A stretch of DNA of 64,000 nucleotides, from assembly GCA_023512835.1 (NCBI GenBank), contig CM042088.1:36287664-36351663 (forward strand), read 5' to 3'. The DNA is from Taxillus chinensis. Its lineage: Eukaryota > Streptophyta > Magnoliopsida > Santalales > Loranthaceae. Shown piece by piece: positions 1 to 12,420 of this stretch. Made by a program: the position numbers and the translations under genes. The notes beneath the pieces were generated by a model that had not been told where the DNA came from, ran no database searches, and worked only from the letters and a program-made list of their open reading frames with translations. Positions within the stretch are counted from its first letter, which is position 1; each line of letters begins with the position of its first letter.

Positions 1-1900
1 GTATTTTCATTTTTTAACTTTAGAGAGATAAGGAAAAAAAGGAAAAACAAGAGCAGTTTTTGGGTTTTATGTTTGAAAACAGCGCAGGAAAAAAAATAAA
101 TAGAAGTAGAGAGCCTGAAAGAATGAATGATGCAGATTTGAGCTCCTTTTCCCTTCAAGTAACGCTTTCCTAAAAGCATAAAGGTTAAAAAAAAGAAGTC
201 TTTCCAATCTCAGCTCCTTCCCGTGAAGTACAGTGATTCTGGGCGTTTTACCCTTTGAAACTAGGTATATATCTCTTTGAAAATTCCCAGGATACTCTCT
301 TTATCCCTCTTTAATTTTTATCTCTAAGGAATGCAGCCAGAAATTCCTCTCTCTGAATAATCTGCTCTGATACGTGATAATTGATGCTTTTCTGAGGTTT
401 GTGGATAGCTTATTTATAGGTATTTTAGGGGAAGTATCCATTGGTGCATTAATTGCACTCTTTATAATTTCCAAAGAGTCAATTGTAGTGTCCCGAGGGC
501 TTAATTATGGCTTCCTATTCCCATATTTTGAAAAAGAGAGTCCTGATGCCTAAAAATAAATAAATCACTTGGGATTATTTATTCCTCTGCTGTATCTGGA
601 CGCCTTGGTGGGTAAGGGCTGGATAAACCTCTAGGTATATTGGTGTTGTTGGGAATTAATAGCCATGCAATCCCAAAGGTCAAATTTGATTTCCGAGGAT
701 TTGATTCATTTAGTTACGTGTTTTGAGCCATTTAAATGCAATTTCGAAAAAAGAATAGCGCTTCTTTACTGTGCACTTAAAAAGAGGATCGAAACGGCGT
801 CGTTTTGGAGTTTCCAGTCGGAGGTCTGAAGCCTAGTGGGTTGAAGATCGCAAAGTCGAAGGCTGCCTCGAAGGTCGTAGGTTGCTGGGTCGAAGGTTGA
901 AAGCTGCCTCGAAGGTCGTAGGTTGAAGGTTGCCTTGAAGGTCGTAGGTTGAAGGCTGCCTCGAAGGTCGTAGGTTGAGCTACGAGGCTGCAAGTTTACG
1001 AGGCTGAGAGGCAAGGCTGCGAGTCTACAAGGCTGAGATAGCGAGAGCTGCAACTACGAGGCTTCGAGGCAGAGCTGCGACTGCGAGGCTTCGAGGCAAG
1101 GCTGCGAGTCTACGGGGCTGAGAGGCATAGCTGCGACTGCGAGGCTTCGAGGCAAGGCTGTGAGGCTTTGAGGCAAGGCTGTGAGTCTACGAGGCTGAGA
1201 CAGTGAGACTGCAACTACGAGGCTGCGAGTCTACGAGGCTGAGAGGCATAGCTGCAACTGCAAGGCTTTGAGGCAAGGCTGTGCGGCTTTGAGGCAAGGC
1301 TGTGAGTCTACGAGGCTGAGATAGTGAGACTGCGACTACGAGGCTTCGAGGCAGAGCTGCGACTGCGAGGCTTCGAGGCAAGGCTGCGAGTCTACGAGGC
1401 TGAGACAGCGAGAGCTACGACTACGAGGCTTCGAGGCAGAGCTACGACTGCGAAGCTTCGAGGCGAGGCTGCGACTGCGAGGCTACGAGGCTGAGACAGT
1501 GAAACTGCGACTACGAGGCTTCAAGGCAGAGCTGTGACTGCGAGGCTTCAAGGCAAGGCTGTGAGTCTACGAGGCTGCGGGTCTACAGGCTGAGCTACGA
1601 GGCTGCAACTGCGAGACTGCGACTGCGAGGCTTCGAGGCAGAGCTGTGACTACGAGGCTTCGAGGCAAGGCTACGACTGCGAGGCTTCAAGGCCGAGTTT
1701 GGAAAGATTTCGCATAGTCGCAACTTTGGGCAATTTGACCAAGGCCGTTGACCGCCCCCAAACCATTTTGGCCATAACTTTCCCGTTTCAAGTCGGATTT
1801 GGGCATAGCCGAGTGCGTTAATTTCCAAATTTCATCCTCTACCCTTTGGTGCTGACCTTGGGGAATTTTGAGGTCTCTTGGAAATAGCTCTCATTTTGGG
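1..1900 (-). mobile_element. LTR-retrotransposon remnant (LTR-like), cut by window edge
   Basis: No gene is visible. On the minus strand a TATA box (rc of cttatttata, 409-418) is followed by leader-like sequence, as in an LTR promoter. Upstream of it on the minus strand lies a GAGGC minisatellite (835-1700). Beyond that, 1700-1870 has low-copy sequence of the kind seen in plant gypsy LTRs. The architecture (minisatellite-rich U3, then TATA, then leader) matches the better-defined solo LTR at 17961-20313. Neither terminus is defined and no target duplication was found, so this is an inferred remnant. Confidence 0.4.
835..1700. repeat. Degenerate GAGGC/TCGAAGG minisatellite
   Basis: The first part (835-1000) repeats a tcgaaggtcgtaggttgaa-type unit. 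From about 1000 on, the units are tacgaggcttcgaggca and ctgcgactgcgaggcttc. A higher-order unit of roughly 80 bases recurs, marked by g(c/t)gagtctacgaggctgaga near 1028, 1107, 1185, 1225, 1302, 1387 and 1562. Divergence between copies shows the array is old. Open frames on the minus strand here are by-products of the repeat. Confidence 0.85.
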
Positions 1901-3081
1901 CTTCTCTGCTGAATTCGGTCGTGATCTGACTTTGTCAAAATGGGGTTCAACACCTATTATTACAATCACAAATTTAAAATACAAGAATCTTCAATACCAT
2001 CCATGTCCGAGCTATCTAATTAATCATTCATCTCAAGTCTCAACACAGGATTTTCCTCAATTTTTGTAGCCTCCTCTTGCTCTTCAATTTCAACCCCACA
2101 AATTGCATTTGACATCAGATCAGATGTGTGATTGTTATATTTCTCTGCTTCAAAATAAAATGTGACAAAATAGGTAATAATAGATCTATTTTAATGGGCA
2201 CTCAATTCTAATATTGATACCACAAATAAAATGTCAATGAATACAAAAACTGACAACTCTCGAATCCAAAACAAAAACAGCATAGTAGCAGACTGGCAGT
2301 CTTTCAAAATGAGACAAAAGAACTACCTAATAGTCTAATACTAATACATATAACTAAGGGTGAAAAAAACAGGCAAAAAAGGCAGACTTCCTTTGGTTAG
2401 TGGCCCCAGAATTCGTGGAGACTGGAGAATAATCGCTATGTTGTATCTGCATTGTAGAATATTTCATCTTGTTTAGTTTGGTTACAAACTTAAGTGTAGG
2501 AGGCATAAAGTAGGTGTGTCTTGAAAATTTAGATCAGGAATTTCATCAAATACTTGGCGTGCACATCCAGAAGTGAACCTTGGAATGGTAAAGAGGCGTG
2601 TTATTGATGCCAACTGGCAAACAACTCGACGTTGGATCATGACCGCTCCAATGAACAGCCCGATTCTGGCGACCCAATCACAACCCTATCATTCCCTCGG
2701 GTCTCCCGATCTCTCTGTCCATTTCCATGTGCGTCGCTGTGCAGTCGCCATTTGGAGGCGAAGATGTCACGCGTGATGCAACTGCCAGCAGTAGCGGCCA
2801 CCACGGCCGAAGTTCACCCAACGGCAGTTGGGAATCACCATGGAGCATGTTTTTCGTTTTGGGAGGGCCAGGGAGGAGAGGTCCAGAGGTGACGTGCACG
2901 ATGGTATACCAACAAAAAAAATAAAGTATGAGAAAAAGAAAGGTAAAGAATTTAACACGTTCCTTATTCGGTTCTCCCATAAACAGTGTCTAGGGATGTG
3001 CAGATCTAAGTGGAGACAATCTAAGGAAGAAGAAGGTAGCAAAAGTGGCGTGTAGTCTTTAAGTTTATCCTAAACCTAAAC
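1901..3081. other. Intergenic, no gene recognised
   Basis: AT-rich DNA with a short GC-richer patch at about 2560-2900, where several overlapping short frames occur on both strands. None resembles a known protein or has a splice-consistent continuation, so I do not call a gene. Confidence 0.5.

Positions 3082-3122
<41 letters not shown>
3082..3122. repeat. Compound (TA)n(CA)n microsatellite
   Basis: About ten TA units are followed directly by about ten CA units. Confidence 0.95.
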
Positions 3123-3169
3123 TTAACATGAAGATGGGCTGGGCTTAGGCTAGATATTTAAATTTAATA

Positions 3170-3444
3170 GAAAAAAATCTGTTCGTGAACTATGTTCATG
3201 AACAATGTATACGAATATTCGTTCGTGAACAATTGTTCATGAATATAATTATTATTATTTGTAAACATATGTTCGTGAACATAAACAATCCGAACACTAA
3301 CTTGTTTGAGCTCGTTTGTTTATGTTCACGAACAAATTTTTTTTGTTTATGAACAAGTTAACTTTTAAATGAATGAACATAAACAATCTTTTGCCGAATC
3401 GAACACGAGCTTGTTCATAAACATTCTGTTCGTTTATAGCCCTA
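3170..3444. mobile_element. TTCGTGAAC-rich element, copy 1 (hAT-like, non-coding)
   Basis: The segment is saturated with gttcgtgaac / gttcatgaac words in both orientations. It ends in tatagcccta, similar to the ends of related copies at 51.4-52.5 kb and 53814-54454. The last of these has an 8-base target duplication, typical of hAT elements. The left end here is uncertain and no duplication is visible, so this copy may be truncated. It has no coding capacity. Confidence 0.55.
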
Positions 3445-5121
3445 TGGAGCAAGTAATCAAAAATCACCCAAATAATGCTAGAGCCTTGATGTAGTTTTTT
3501 TCTTGAAGATTTGGTAAACGAGAGAATCGTGGAGAAGGGAGATGGGTAGTAGAGAGAGATCAGAGTGCAAGGATTTAAGGAGCGGAGGCATTAAAATAAT
3601 AAAAATCCTACATAGTGAGTGTAATGGGATCACTACATTTGGCGAGGGCGATAATGAGTTGTGTATTGTAGGGTGTGTTTAAAGAGCAGGTTGGAGGAGC
3701 TACAATGTACATTTGACTAACTAAACCACATAATTGTTATTGTAATTAAAGAGAGAAACTAAGAGCAGCTCTATTATGAATTAATTGCTGGTGGGAGAAG
3801 AAGCTGGAAAAATAAACTTGGGAGAGGCATTGGCATATGTGTCTTGTTGTTTTATTTTTCTTACCATGGTCATGCCTATATATTAAGTGAAGTGAGGAAG
3901 TTATTTATGTATGGACTTCGACTTTTTTTTTTTTTTTTATGGTCATGCTTATATGTAAAGATGTGAGTGAATGTGAAGGCTTTAGGAGAAGAGGCCTTGC
4001 ACAAGCATTGTAGGAGTGTTTATGCACTTTTCATTTTCATTTTTATTTTTTAGTTCTTTTATTTTTTATGAATTAAATTTATGTAATTGATTTAATTTTG
4101 AACTTTAATTATTATTTTGAATCTTGATTGTTCAACTTAATAATTTATTTTTTAATTCATTCTTCTATCTGTTTTAAATTTTTAAAATTAATTTGTAGTT
4201 GTGGCTAATTGTAATTTATTTAAAACATGATTTTTAATTATAATTAATTTATAGTCACATTTAATTAATTTGAGATATAGAGATTATTATTCGTAGAGTT
4301 CGATTTGATCTTCCGAATGCAAAATATAATCATTTCTATGATTGATACAAGTTCAATTTTTTTTTAGAGTGAATTCATAATTTAATTATAATAATGAATT
4401 ATTGGTTTAATTAAATTATGTAGCCTTAAATATGTTATTGTATTTTTAGAAAATAATAATAAATAATAATTGAAATAAAAGGTTGAATCAATTGCGTCTT
4501 TAGTTAATTATTTTCTTATACATTTAATTTTATTTTAATTTCACAAAAATTCATCCCAATTCTCTAATTTAGCTTTTTTTTTCTTGAAGAATAAGTTAAC
4601 TTAAATTCTATAAGTCTTCTAGTTAGTGAACGACCTAAGGTAGCCTTATGTTATACTTAGTTTAAATTTTATTGAAGTGCGCATGTAATAACGCTTTATT
4701 TTAAATTAAAACTATTACCGAGGAGGTAGCAAATTTAACTCAATTTTTTTTTCTTTTTTTGTATGTTTGTTTATTTTTTTCTAGTTTTTTTCTAGGTTTC
4801 CTCTTTTATTTTTAAAATTTTTCTATTTTTTTTTACTAATTTTCTATTTTGTTTTGCAAGTTTCTTATTTGAAGTGCGTATATGATAACGCTTTATTTCA
4901 AGGATTATCAAATGTTGATCACAACTTTGTGCTTGAAAAGAAAAGAAAAAAGTTCTTGTTTTTTCGTTTAAGGTTGGTTTTTTTTCTTTATCCTCTTTGT
5001 TGAATTATAACAATTGTTTCTTGTTAGATCTTAGTGTTTGTTTGTTGAATATTTTTTTCAAATTCATTTTCATTACGGTTAAGTATTAACCCTATTCAGG
5101 CATTTCGACAATAGACATTTA
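3445..5121. other. AT-rich intergenic DNA, no gene seen
   Basis: Strongly AT-rich with many homopolymer T and A runs. No frame of note, no RNA gene and no defined element was recognised. Confidence 0.5.
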
Positions 5122-6023
5122 GGGCTTGTTTGGTACGCGAGAATAAAATGGGGGGGGGGGGGGGTGAAATTAACGTGAGAATGGAATGGAATATGAATGA
5201 GAATGATAATGGTTCATTACCTTATCCATGACTCGTATATAATATCATAAATATAGTGAATTTTGAGAAATTACAAAACAATCCAACCTCTACCTCTGCA
5301 TCTCGCCTCCTTCGTCCCCCACGCCTGCCTACCCAACCAACCCTCTGCATCTTTGTCCCCCACGACTGTCAACTGCCCCCACATTGCCATTTTTTTCCCT
5401 TATATCTTTGTCCCTTCCCTACTCCCACGATCCCCACCTTCCCCTACGCCGCCACCTAACTCCTTTAACTCCCCTGTGTCTTCGTCTTATATGACCCTTG
5501 CTTGCCCCACACCGCTGCCCAACTACACCCCCTCCCATGTGTCTTCACCCCCTTCCTATGGATTTTCAATGGACGTCAACCCTCTAGGGGTGTAAAATGG
5601 ACCAATGATCCTTGGACCGGAAAAAATTCGGTCCATTTCAATCACGGGCTTTAACAAATTAATCCGTTTAGGCACAGTCCGCGCGGACCAGACCAATCTA
5701 CAAACCAATGTTTATTTATTTAACTTATTATTCATTATACTTAATATGTTAATACTTAAACCCTAAGCTTATTAATTTAATTTAAAATTTAGAAACATAA
5801 ACATTTAAATATGATTTTAAAATTAAAAATTTTAAAATATTTAATACAATTTAATTTATCATATTAAAATAAATAAATACGGATTAGTCCGCAGACCGAT
5901 CTGGTCCTCATCAGTCCATCCTTGGTTTGTTAAATTTCGCCCGTTTAGGCCCACTTCGGGATAGACTAGACCGGACCGGTTCATTATTTTATTGTATTTT
6001 ATTCTCACGTACCAAATAAGCTA
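5122..6023. mobile_element. Harbinger-like inverted-repeat element with TTA target duplication
   Basis: The left end gggcttgtttggtacgcgag matches the reverse complement of the right end (tagcttatttggtacgtgag), and pairing continues through gaataaaat. TTA lies directly outside both ends (5119-5121 and 6024-6026), the usual duplication of PIF/Harbinger-type elements. The interior has a G15 run at 5150-5164 and a proline-rich chance frame. It also holds a second element-like sequence starting taggggtgtaaaatgg at 5585, whose right end is missing. Confidence 0.65.
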
Positions 6024-7830
6024 TTAGTCTTTAAACTCTTAATTTTTAAAATCTTAGTTAGATTTAATGTAATAATTGATTAATTTTAGGCTTAAATTAT
6101 ATATTTAATTTTTTAACATACCCAATAAGGCCATAGGCAAACATCCATATATCATTGATATATAAAACAATCAATAATATTATTTTAATTATAATTTCAT
6201 TTGAGCCGTGCATGATTGTATGTGTGTATGTATATATACACACATATTGTATGCTTTCGTTATATTCAATCTACTAATATATTTGACAATCATTTTGTAT
6301 GTTATTTGACATTTTTACTTGGGGAGTTAAGGTTTGAAAGAGAAACTTTTGTGTTGTGGTGTAAACTGTCTCTAAAATCTTGATGACTTAAATTAATAAT
6401 AAAAATAATATATGCCTTTTTTTACTCATAGCCGACATGAAAAATTTTAAAACTAATATGAAAAGAAAAATATATTTTTTAACATTAAATAATATAATGA
6501 ATTAAAGCATACATATTATTATTAAGTTTTTATTCATTAAATAAACATGATGGCTGTTAAATAAAATTTTATAAAATTTAGTGATTATTTATTTTAATAG
6601 GCTAAAAATACGTACAATGGACAATCTTTATCTTTTTTGTGTCAATTTTATGAGCTATTAACCCTAAAGACAACCATATAGCACATGTTAATTATATATC
6701 CAAATCCTTGTGAAAATGTCAAACACAAATATGACCAACTAAATTAAAATGAAGATATGAAAAAAATAAACTAGCATTGTCCTCCCCATTCTCCAGCCAT
6801 CATAATTTGATTTAAACAGATAATTCCATTCGATACTTAAAACAACAACAATTGATCCACAAAGCATTCAAATTCTAATTTTCTACAAAAAGTAAATAAA
6901 AATAGAAAAAAATATTTTTTTAAAATAAAGTAATTATTGACTTTAGAATTTTATATTAACAAAGTTAAAATTTAACTAAATAATAATTAAAATATGCAAA
7001 AACTCTTGATATGGTATCATGGAATCTTTAACGTGATTATTTGCATGCAAGAATGACTAGTAATGAATCATATGGATCAAATGTTAATTTTCATCTTTCA
7101 CAAGCTATAGAACAAATCATAAATAACATTTCAAGGAAATATATGGGAAAATGAAATTGAATTGTGTCTTAAAATACAAAGCACAAAGATCACAACTTAA
7201 TCTATCATGTTCCTTAATTCCAAAAAACCTATAATTGGTTCATTTTTCATTTACAACCAAAGTATCATATTTCTAATGAAGGATTAAATGTATCATGGAA
7301 AAACAAAAAACCTTAATGTTCGTTATGCTTTTATTATTACTTATGATAATATTATTATGAACAAAATTAGTATCCTTTATAATCCTGTTGATATAATGAT
7401 AAAATCATTTTTACTAGTCAAATTTGAACATTATTTGGACTTAATCAATGTTTGGTGATTACCTATGGCAGACATGTTTTCCTATTATTTATTGTTTTTT
7501 TTAATTTATTTTTGCATGAATTGAATTTGTGTTGGATGTTGATTGAAAAGATGATGTTTAATTATTTTATTATGATAATAAAATATAAGGACATTTATTT
7601 TGTATGTTTTTTATTTTTGTTTTTAAAATATAATAATTTTTTAATACAAAAAAGATAAAATTAAAAATAATAAAATATTAATTTTATTTTTTTATTTTTT
7701 ATTCAAAATAATTATTATATTTTAAAAAAGAAAAAAATAATATCAATTATCCAGCGAATCCACCGTGCGAAATTTGTTAACAGATTAAGTATTTATTTAT
7801 TTATTATTATTGTTGTTATTATTTTTTCCC
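6024..7830. other. AT-rich intergenic DNA upstream of the MOZART1 gene
   Basis: Very AT-rich, with no recognisable gene, RNA or bounded transposon. Composition shifts to GC-richer leader-like sequence at about 7830. Confidence 0.5.
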
Positions 7831-8220
7831 CTCACTCCACCACGCTGACGCCACACCAAAACAACAGTGCGACGAGGCAAAAGCGAAGCGAGGTTGTGGC
7901 GAAACGTCTGCTAGGGTTTCAGTTCCCTGTCGAGGGATTCTACCTCTTTCCGTTGTCGAATACCTACGTTCCTCGTCTGAGGTTGGGATCTCTCACCCGT
8001 TCCCTCTCTCCTGATGTTCGTTCTTTCTGGATCTACTTCCGATTTCCTCGTACTCGTTTGATCTTAAAACCCGGGTCGAATTCAATAAGTTACTGTATGC
8101 TATATGCTGAACTGTGTGTAATTATGTGTGATTGGTATTCAGTAATTCTTTGATCGTTCATGTGCATTGTTGGCACTTAGCGGTGGGCTTAATTTAATTT
8201 TGTTTTTTTGCGATCTGCGT

Positions 8221-8345
8221 ATGTTGTTGACTCTGGGAGGGAGGGTGCCGGGCTTGCGGTCGGCGAGGTCTTGGTAGTAGATGTGTCCAAGGAGCTCGGT
8301 GACGAGGGCGATGCTGAAGAGGTCGTAGGCGTCGGTGTAGAACCC
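8221..8345 (-). pseudogene. Short GC-rich exon-like gene fragment, unidentified
   Basis: This piece is much GC-richer than its surroundings. On the minus strand it reads open with protein-like codons, including [20 protein letters not shown] and then [12 protein letters not shown]. An acceptor-like ...ttttaatag precedes the open piece on that strand. No start codon or neighbouring exon is visible. It lies antisense within the presumed leader intron of the MOZART1 gene. I do not recognise the family. It is most simply a stray or captured gene fragment. Confidence 0.45.
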
Positions 8346-8595
8346 TATTAAAAATTAAAATATTAATAATTAAAGTATGCAAAAACATTAAAATTAATAT
8401 TTTAATATAGTGGAATTTTTGTTGAGGCTATTATTTGATGTGGTAGAAAATCGGTAGCTAAATTTTAGCTAAATTTTGTCAGATCATGGTTGTTGAATTC
8501 TCTTATGTACTTCCACAACGAACAAAAATAGCCCTGATAATCGTCTCTGTTTCGGGTGAGACACAAATTTGTTTGCTAAAAGTTTGGGGTTTTCA

Positions 8596-8787
8596 CCAAT
8601 GTTCTAAAATACGGGCTGAGAGGCGCTGCCTTGGCAAAAAGCCGCGTTGAGGCAGCGCACCAGATCCCGCACCGGTCACCGGCTGCCTCATACGGGTGAG
8701 GCAGCCTAAGGCGGGCTGTTTTGGCGCCCACCTCGCCGTACAGCTTTAATTTCGTACCGTACCGTGCTCTGTATTTTTGAACCTTGG
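8596..8787. mobile_element. Small inverted-repeat element (MITE-like)
   Basis: The left end ccaatgttctaaaatac matches the reverse complement of the right end, ccaaggttcaaaaatac. TTTTC-type sequence flanks both sides, consistent with a short target duplication. The interior is GC-rich with gaggc and gcctc words. No coding capacity. It sits in the presumed leader intron of the MOZART1 gene. Confidence 0.55.
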
Positions 8788-8954
8788 TTTTCTCATGTTT
8801 TTGTTTACAATGCTTTCTTGTGTGTTTGTTTTATTTTTTGTTTTGTTTGAAATGCAATGCTTGTCTCTTTTTTTTATTCATATTAAAAAAATTTTTAGTG
8901 CAGGGTTCATTTTGAAAAATTTGGACAGATTGTTTGTTTTCCTCCAAACTTGAT

Positions 8955-9167
8955 ATGGATCCAGAGGCTGCTCGGACTGCTCGGGAATCGCTCGACCTTG
9001 CTTTTCACATGTCAAACATTCTCGACACAGGCCTTGATCGCCACACTCTATCAGTCCTGGTTGCTCTATGTGACCTGGGTGTAAATCCCGAGGCACTAGC
9101 CATTGTTGTGAAAGAACTCCGACAGGATTCCTCATCGTCATCCTCTTCTTCAATCTCCATGAAGTAG
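8955..9167 (+). CDS. MZT1: MOZART1/GIP-type mitotic-spindle organizing protein
   Basis: This 70-residue protein is encoded in one exon. The family binds gamma-tubulin complex proteins and helps recruit gamma-tubulin ring complexes to nucleation sites; in plants (GIP proteins) also at the nuclear envelope. Almost the whole length matches the family core: ARTARESLDLAFHMSNIL at residues 5-22, then TGLDRHTLSVLVALCDLGVN and PEALAIVVKELR. A serine-rich tail follows (SSSSSSSS near residues 59-66). The length is normal for plant members. I chose the ATG at 8955 because it gives the family's usual MD-EAARTARESL start; the frame is open a little further upstream but has no other ATG. A splice acceptor ends at 8903, so the 5' untranslated region probably contains an intron. 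Confidence 0.95.
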   Translation: MDPEAARTARESLDLAFHMSNILDTGLDRHTLSVLVALCDLGVNPEALAIVVKELRQDSSSSSSSSISMK

Positions 9168-12100
9168 GTGTGTAACCCTTACAACCTTTTTTCCCTTGTG
9201 ACAGCAATACGCACGAGGTACGCTCAATGATGCTGACACATAAACTCTCATAGTTTATATATGCTCTGTGAATGGACTTGGGACATTGCTGCAACGAGAA
9301 TAAACTTAAGATAGCTTATTGCCGACGAACTTTCCATTGTGTTTGAGGATGTTTTACTACTTTAGATATTTAATTTGTCCTATGTGTTTTATGCAGCATT
9401 ACCATGTCACTTCATATTATAAGGAGTTATTACCACAGTCTCCGAAACCAGGATAGCATTTCGTTCTTATAATGAGGATTACATCTGATTTGAAGAAAAC
9501 AATAAGATTGAATAGACGTACTCTGACACAAGTATATCTTCAAAGTTTATTTTCAAGATGTATGAAGGCTACTTCGCACATTGATATTGAATCAACCCCT
9601 ATCCTACATGGCCTACCTGTCATTCTACTGGAAATAATTGTTATCTTTTGTCTACTACCTTTTTTGCTAGGCTGATGGAATGCTAATGATTACCTATGTA
9701 GCTATATATCGAAAGCTTTAGTGAAAATATTTGACCTTTTTCTTCTCTTTTCCTACTTTTCCTCAACATTCGAGTTATATCCATCATTATAATGTCTTCT
9801 GGACATTATGCGCTTAGTAACCAATTTGTTTTTATTTTATTTATCTATTTATTAACCCAGGGTTGATGCTGATTTGAGAAAATGTGGACATTTCAGGGGA
9901 GAAATACTTCTAACTTGTGTTTCTGAGTGCTTTGCTGAAATTGTTTTCAACATTTGAAGAAATAATGGTCAGTAGATCTGACATATGTTGCGGTTATTTG
10001 AGCAACGAGGAGGCTTTTAACCCTGAATGCATGAAAACACTGTTTCCCTAGCCCACAGTAATTTGAGCAACGAGGAGACTAGTCATTAGTTGTTTTTACA
10101 TCCAATGTCAAGTCCGTGTTGGAATATTAGTGAGATGCTATACCACAGTAATTTGTTGTAAATTTTGAACTTTGTAAATGTGTTGTCTTCAATTTTAAGC
10201 CATTTTATATGTAAACATTAGCATTGCAAGACAAAGCAATGTGGTTGGTCTGAAAGGCAATTCCCTTCTTTGGTTCTTAATCTTTATCCCAAAAGAAAAC
10301 GTTTTTCAAAATCACTGGAGGCGAATTGTAGCAGCCTATTGGTTTTCCCCTGCCAATTTTCCTATAGTGAGTGCATTCATTTCCTCACGTGATGAGAATT
10401 TTCTCAGCGAACAATCATGTGCCTGGGAATTTGTTTAGACTTTTCAAGTGCGTTTTGCTTTCATGTGTTGGCGATCATAACTTGTTGCTTCATGCTGCTT
10501 GTCTCTTTTAGCCTTTTTTTTTTCTTTTACCCTGTTTTTCTAAAATTTTTGATAGGATGAAAATTTTATTTTTTTTAAAGGTTTCAGCACGTTAATGATT
10601 ATGGTTTCTCTCTTTTACACATTAATTAATGATTATGTTTTTGCCATCATATTCTTCTGCTCTATCTGTTTTATTTTCTGGAATTCACTGTGACCAAAGT
10701 TTGCGCATTTTATTGACAACTCAAGTTGAATATTTGAAAATATCAATTTATCTGTACTTGAATCAATGTTTAGGCATTAATGAAGTGTTTGGAGCAAAGA
10801 CCCTTTTCGGAATACTCTGTTGTTCCCTAGATGTTGATTGCTTGACGGAGGATTGTTCCTTATGTTTAGGATTCGCTGGTTTATGTTTAGGTTTGTCTCT
10901 AGTTTTGTCCTGTTCTTTTCTTCTTTGTTTCTTCGTTTCTTTTTTCGTACAATGAATTCTTGCTTTTTTAAAATTCTCTTAAAGGAGGCTGTAGCCCACG
11001 GGGTTATTTTTCCCAAGGTGGTTTAAACTTGGAAGAGGCTTTATTCGGTTGCCCTTTGTCCGCTTGATATGTTGTTAATTCATTGTTTCCTTGAATTTTT
11101 TCCCTCTCCTTTTGCTCGTACTGTTGTTGATGCTGGTATTATTCTCCCTTTTTTAAAGGTCTGAGTCCTCCTTTTAATAAAGGTGATCTTTTACCTTTTA
11201 AAATGAAGAAGAAATAATTTTTTAAAAAGTTATTTAAATGAGCTCAATAGCAAAATTGTTTGTTGCGTGCCTCATTTCAACTGTGTTTGTATTTGAATCG
11301 GCCAGCATTACGAGGAAGTAAAATTTTACGCAAGAGCTAACGACTCTGCATCCGCTGGCCATATACTGACAAGTCCAAATAGGTCTTTGGATCATCAACA
11401 CTGCAAAATCTGATAGAACGTTTCCTCGTTCGTGCTGGTAAAAACAGGACACTTATTTTCTCGTTAGCCATTTGCCACCCTCATTTTCTCAAGAAATATG
11501 CGGTGAACGCAATGCGCGGAGACAACAACCACAGGAGGTTGATTTTGGATCGTAGTTTTAGCTCCCAAATCTGCTTTAAGGGTAATTCCAAAATTCTAGG
11601 CCTTTACGTCCCAATCAGTCTATTACGAGCTAGTAGCTTATCCAAAATTATTCTTCGAGTCATTGATTGAGTAGTATAAGAACATATAAATTCACAGAGG
11701 ATAAAGCGTGTTATAGGAATTGAATGGCACAGTGGAGGTGACCTGATAAGAGGATCTAGGACCGCTGCTAGACCAGATAACTTTTTGGCCGAATTTGCAG
11801 TAATGTAAATCTAGCACTTGCCCGGCTTCACATGCAGTGTTTTCATGTCTGGAGCCGGATCCACTTGCCCAGGAATTAAGCGGTCACATGTTGCCTAATG
11901 CCTGTGATCTGTCTTGGTGACCTTAACGGCCATATATCTTGTTTAGGCAATCGACTTTGAACCTTTTAATTTGTTTAATGTTTAGTTCGGGCCGAGTTTG
12001 GTCTGTCCTGTGGGTTGGCCCTGCTGGCGCTCCCTAATTTTTGGTGTGGTGTAGGTGGAGGCTTGAGAGTTGGCTGAATGAATGGTCGTATGTAACACGG

Positions 12101-12420
12101 ACTTATGTTAGTTACGTAAGCCTGCTTCAAAAAGGAGAGAGATGTTTATATTTACTGCCGAAATAATTAACACACTCACTTTTTGAAATGCATATTCTAT
12201 TAATCTGTGATTTGATTAAGTAGTTCTTAAAAAAAATTTAAAAAAAGAATCAGTTCATGCACCTTACATGCCTAATTGCGTAGTCAAATTAACGAGATGT
12301 TTTGGGCTTTGACATTAAACGTTGATGCGTTTGGATCTTCGATTATTCGGGTGTTCAAATTTTTGAGTCGTTAGGTGTTAAACATGATCTTAGCTTGTAA
12401 TTGATTCACTTAAAGTTTTA
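9168..12420. other. 3' untranslated region of MOZART1 gene, then intergenic DNA
   Basis: The first few hundred bases after the stop are probably the MOZART1 3' untranslated region; its end is not definable by eye. The rest has only short frames. A T-rich stretch at 10780-11190 has a faded retroelement-3'-end look (cttttaataaaggtgatc), but I cannot assign it. Confidence 0.4.

Larger units (their letters stand above)
7830..8903 (+). other. Probable 5' leader exon and leader intron of the MOZART1 gene
   Basis: Composition changes at about 7830 to a CT-rich, GC-richer stretch including gctagggtttcagttccctg, typical of a plant first non-coding exon. A clean acceptor (ttagtgcag) ends at 8903, 51 bases before the start codon. 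This suggests an intron in the 5' untranslated region. The donor cannot be fixed by eye. The proposed intron holds a gene fragment (8221-8345) and a small repeat element (8596-8787). Confidence 0.45.

Noticed and set aside
766..1828. Minus-strand frames of 64-95 residues rich in Ser/Leu/Arg
   Set aside because: They are translations of the minisatellite and have no independent protein character.
2632..3055. Cluster of overlapping frames on both strands
   Set aside because: The frames overlap in conflicting registers with no homology; probably a GC-richer non-coding patch.
5263..5595. 110-residue proline-rich plus frame
   Set aside because: It comes from CCCC-rich sequence inside an inverted-repeat element; no domain, no splice context.
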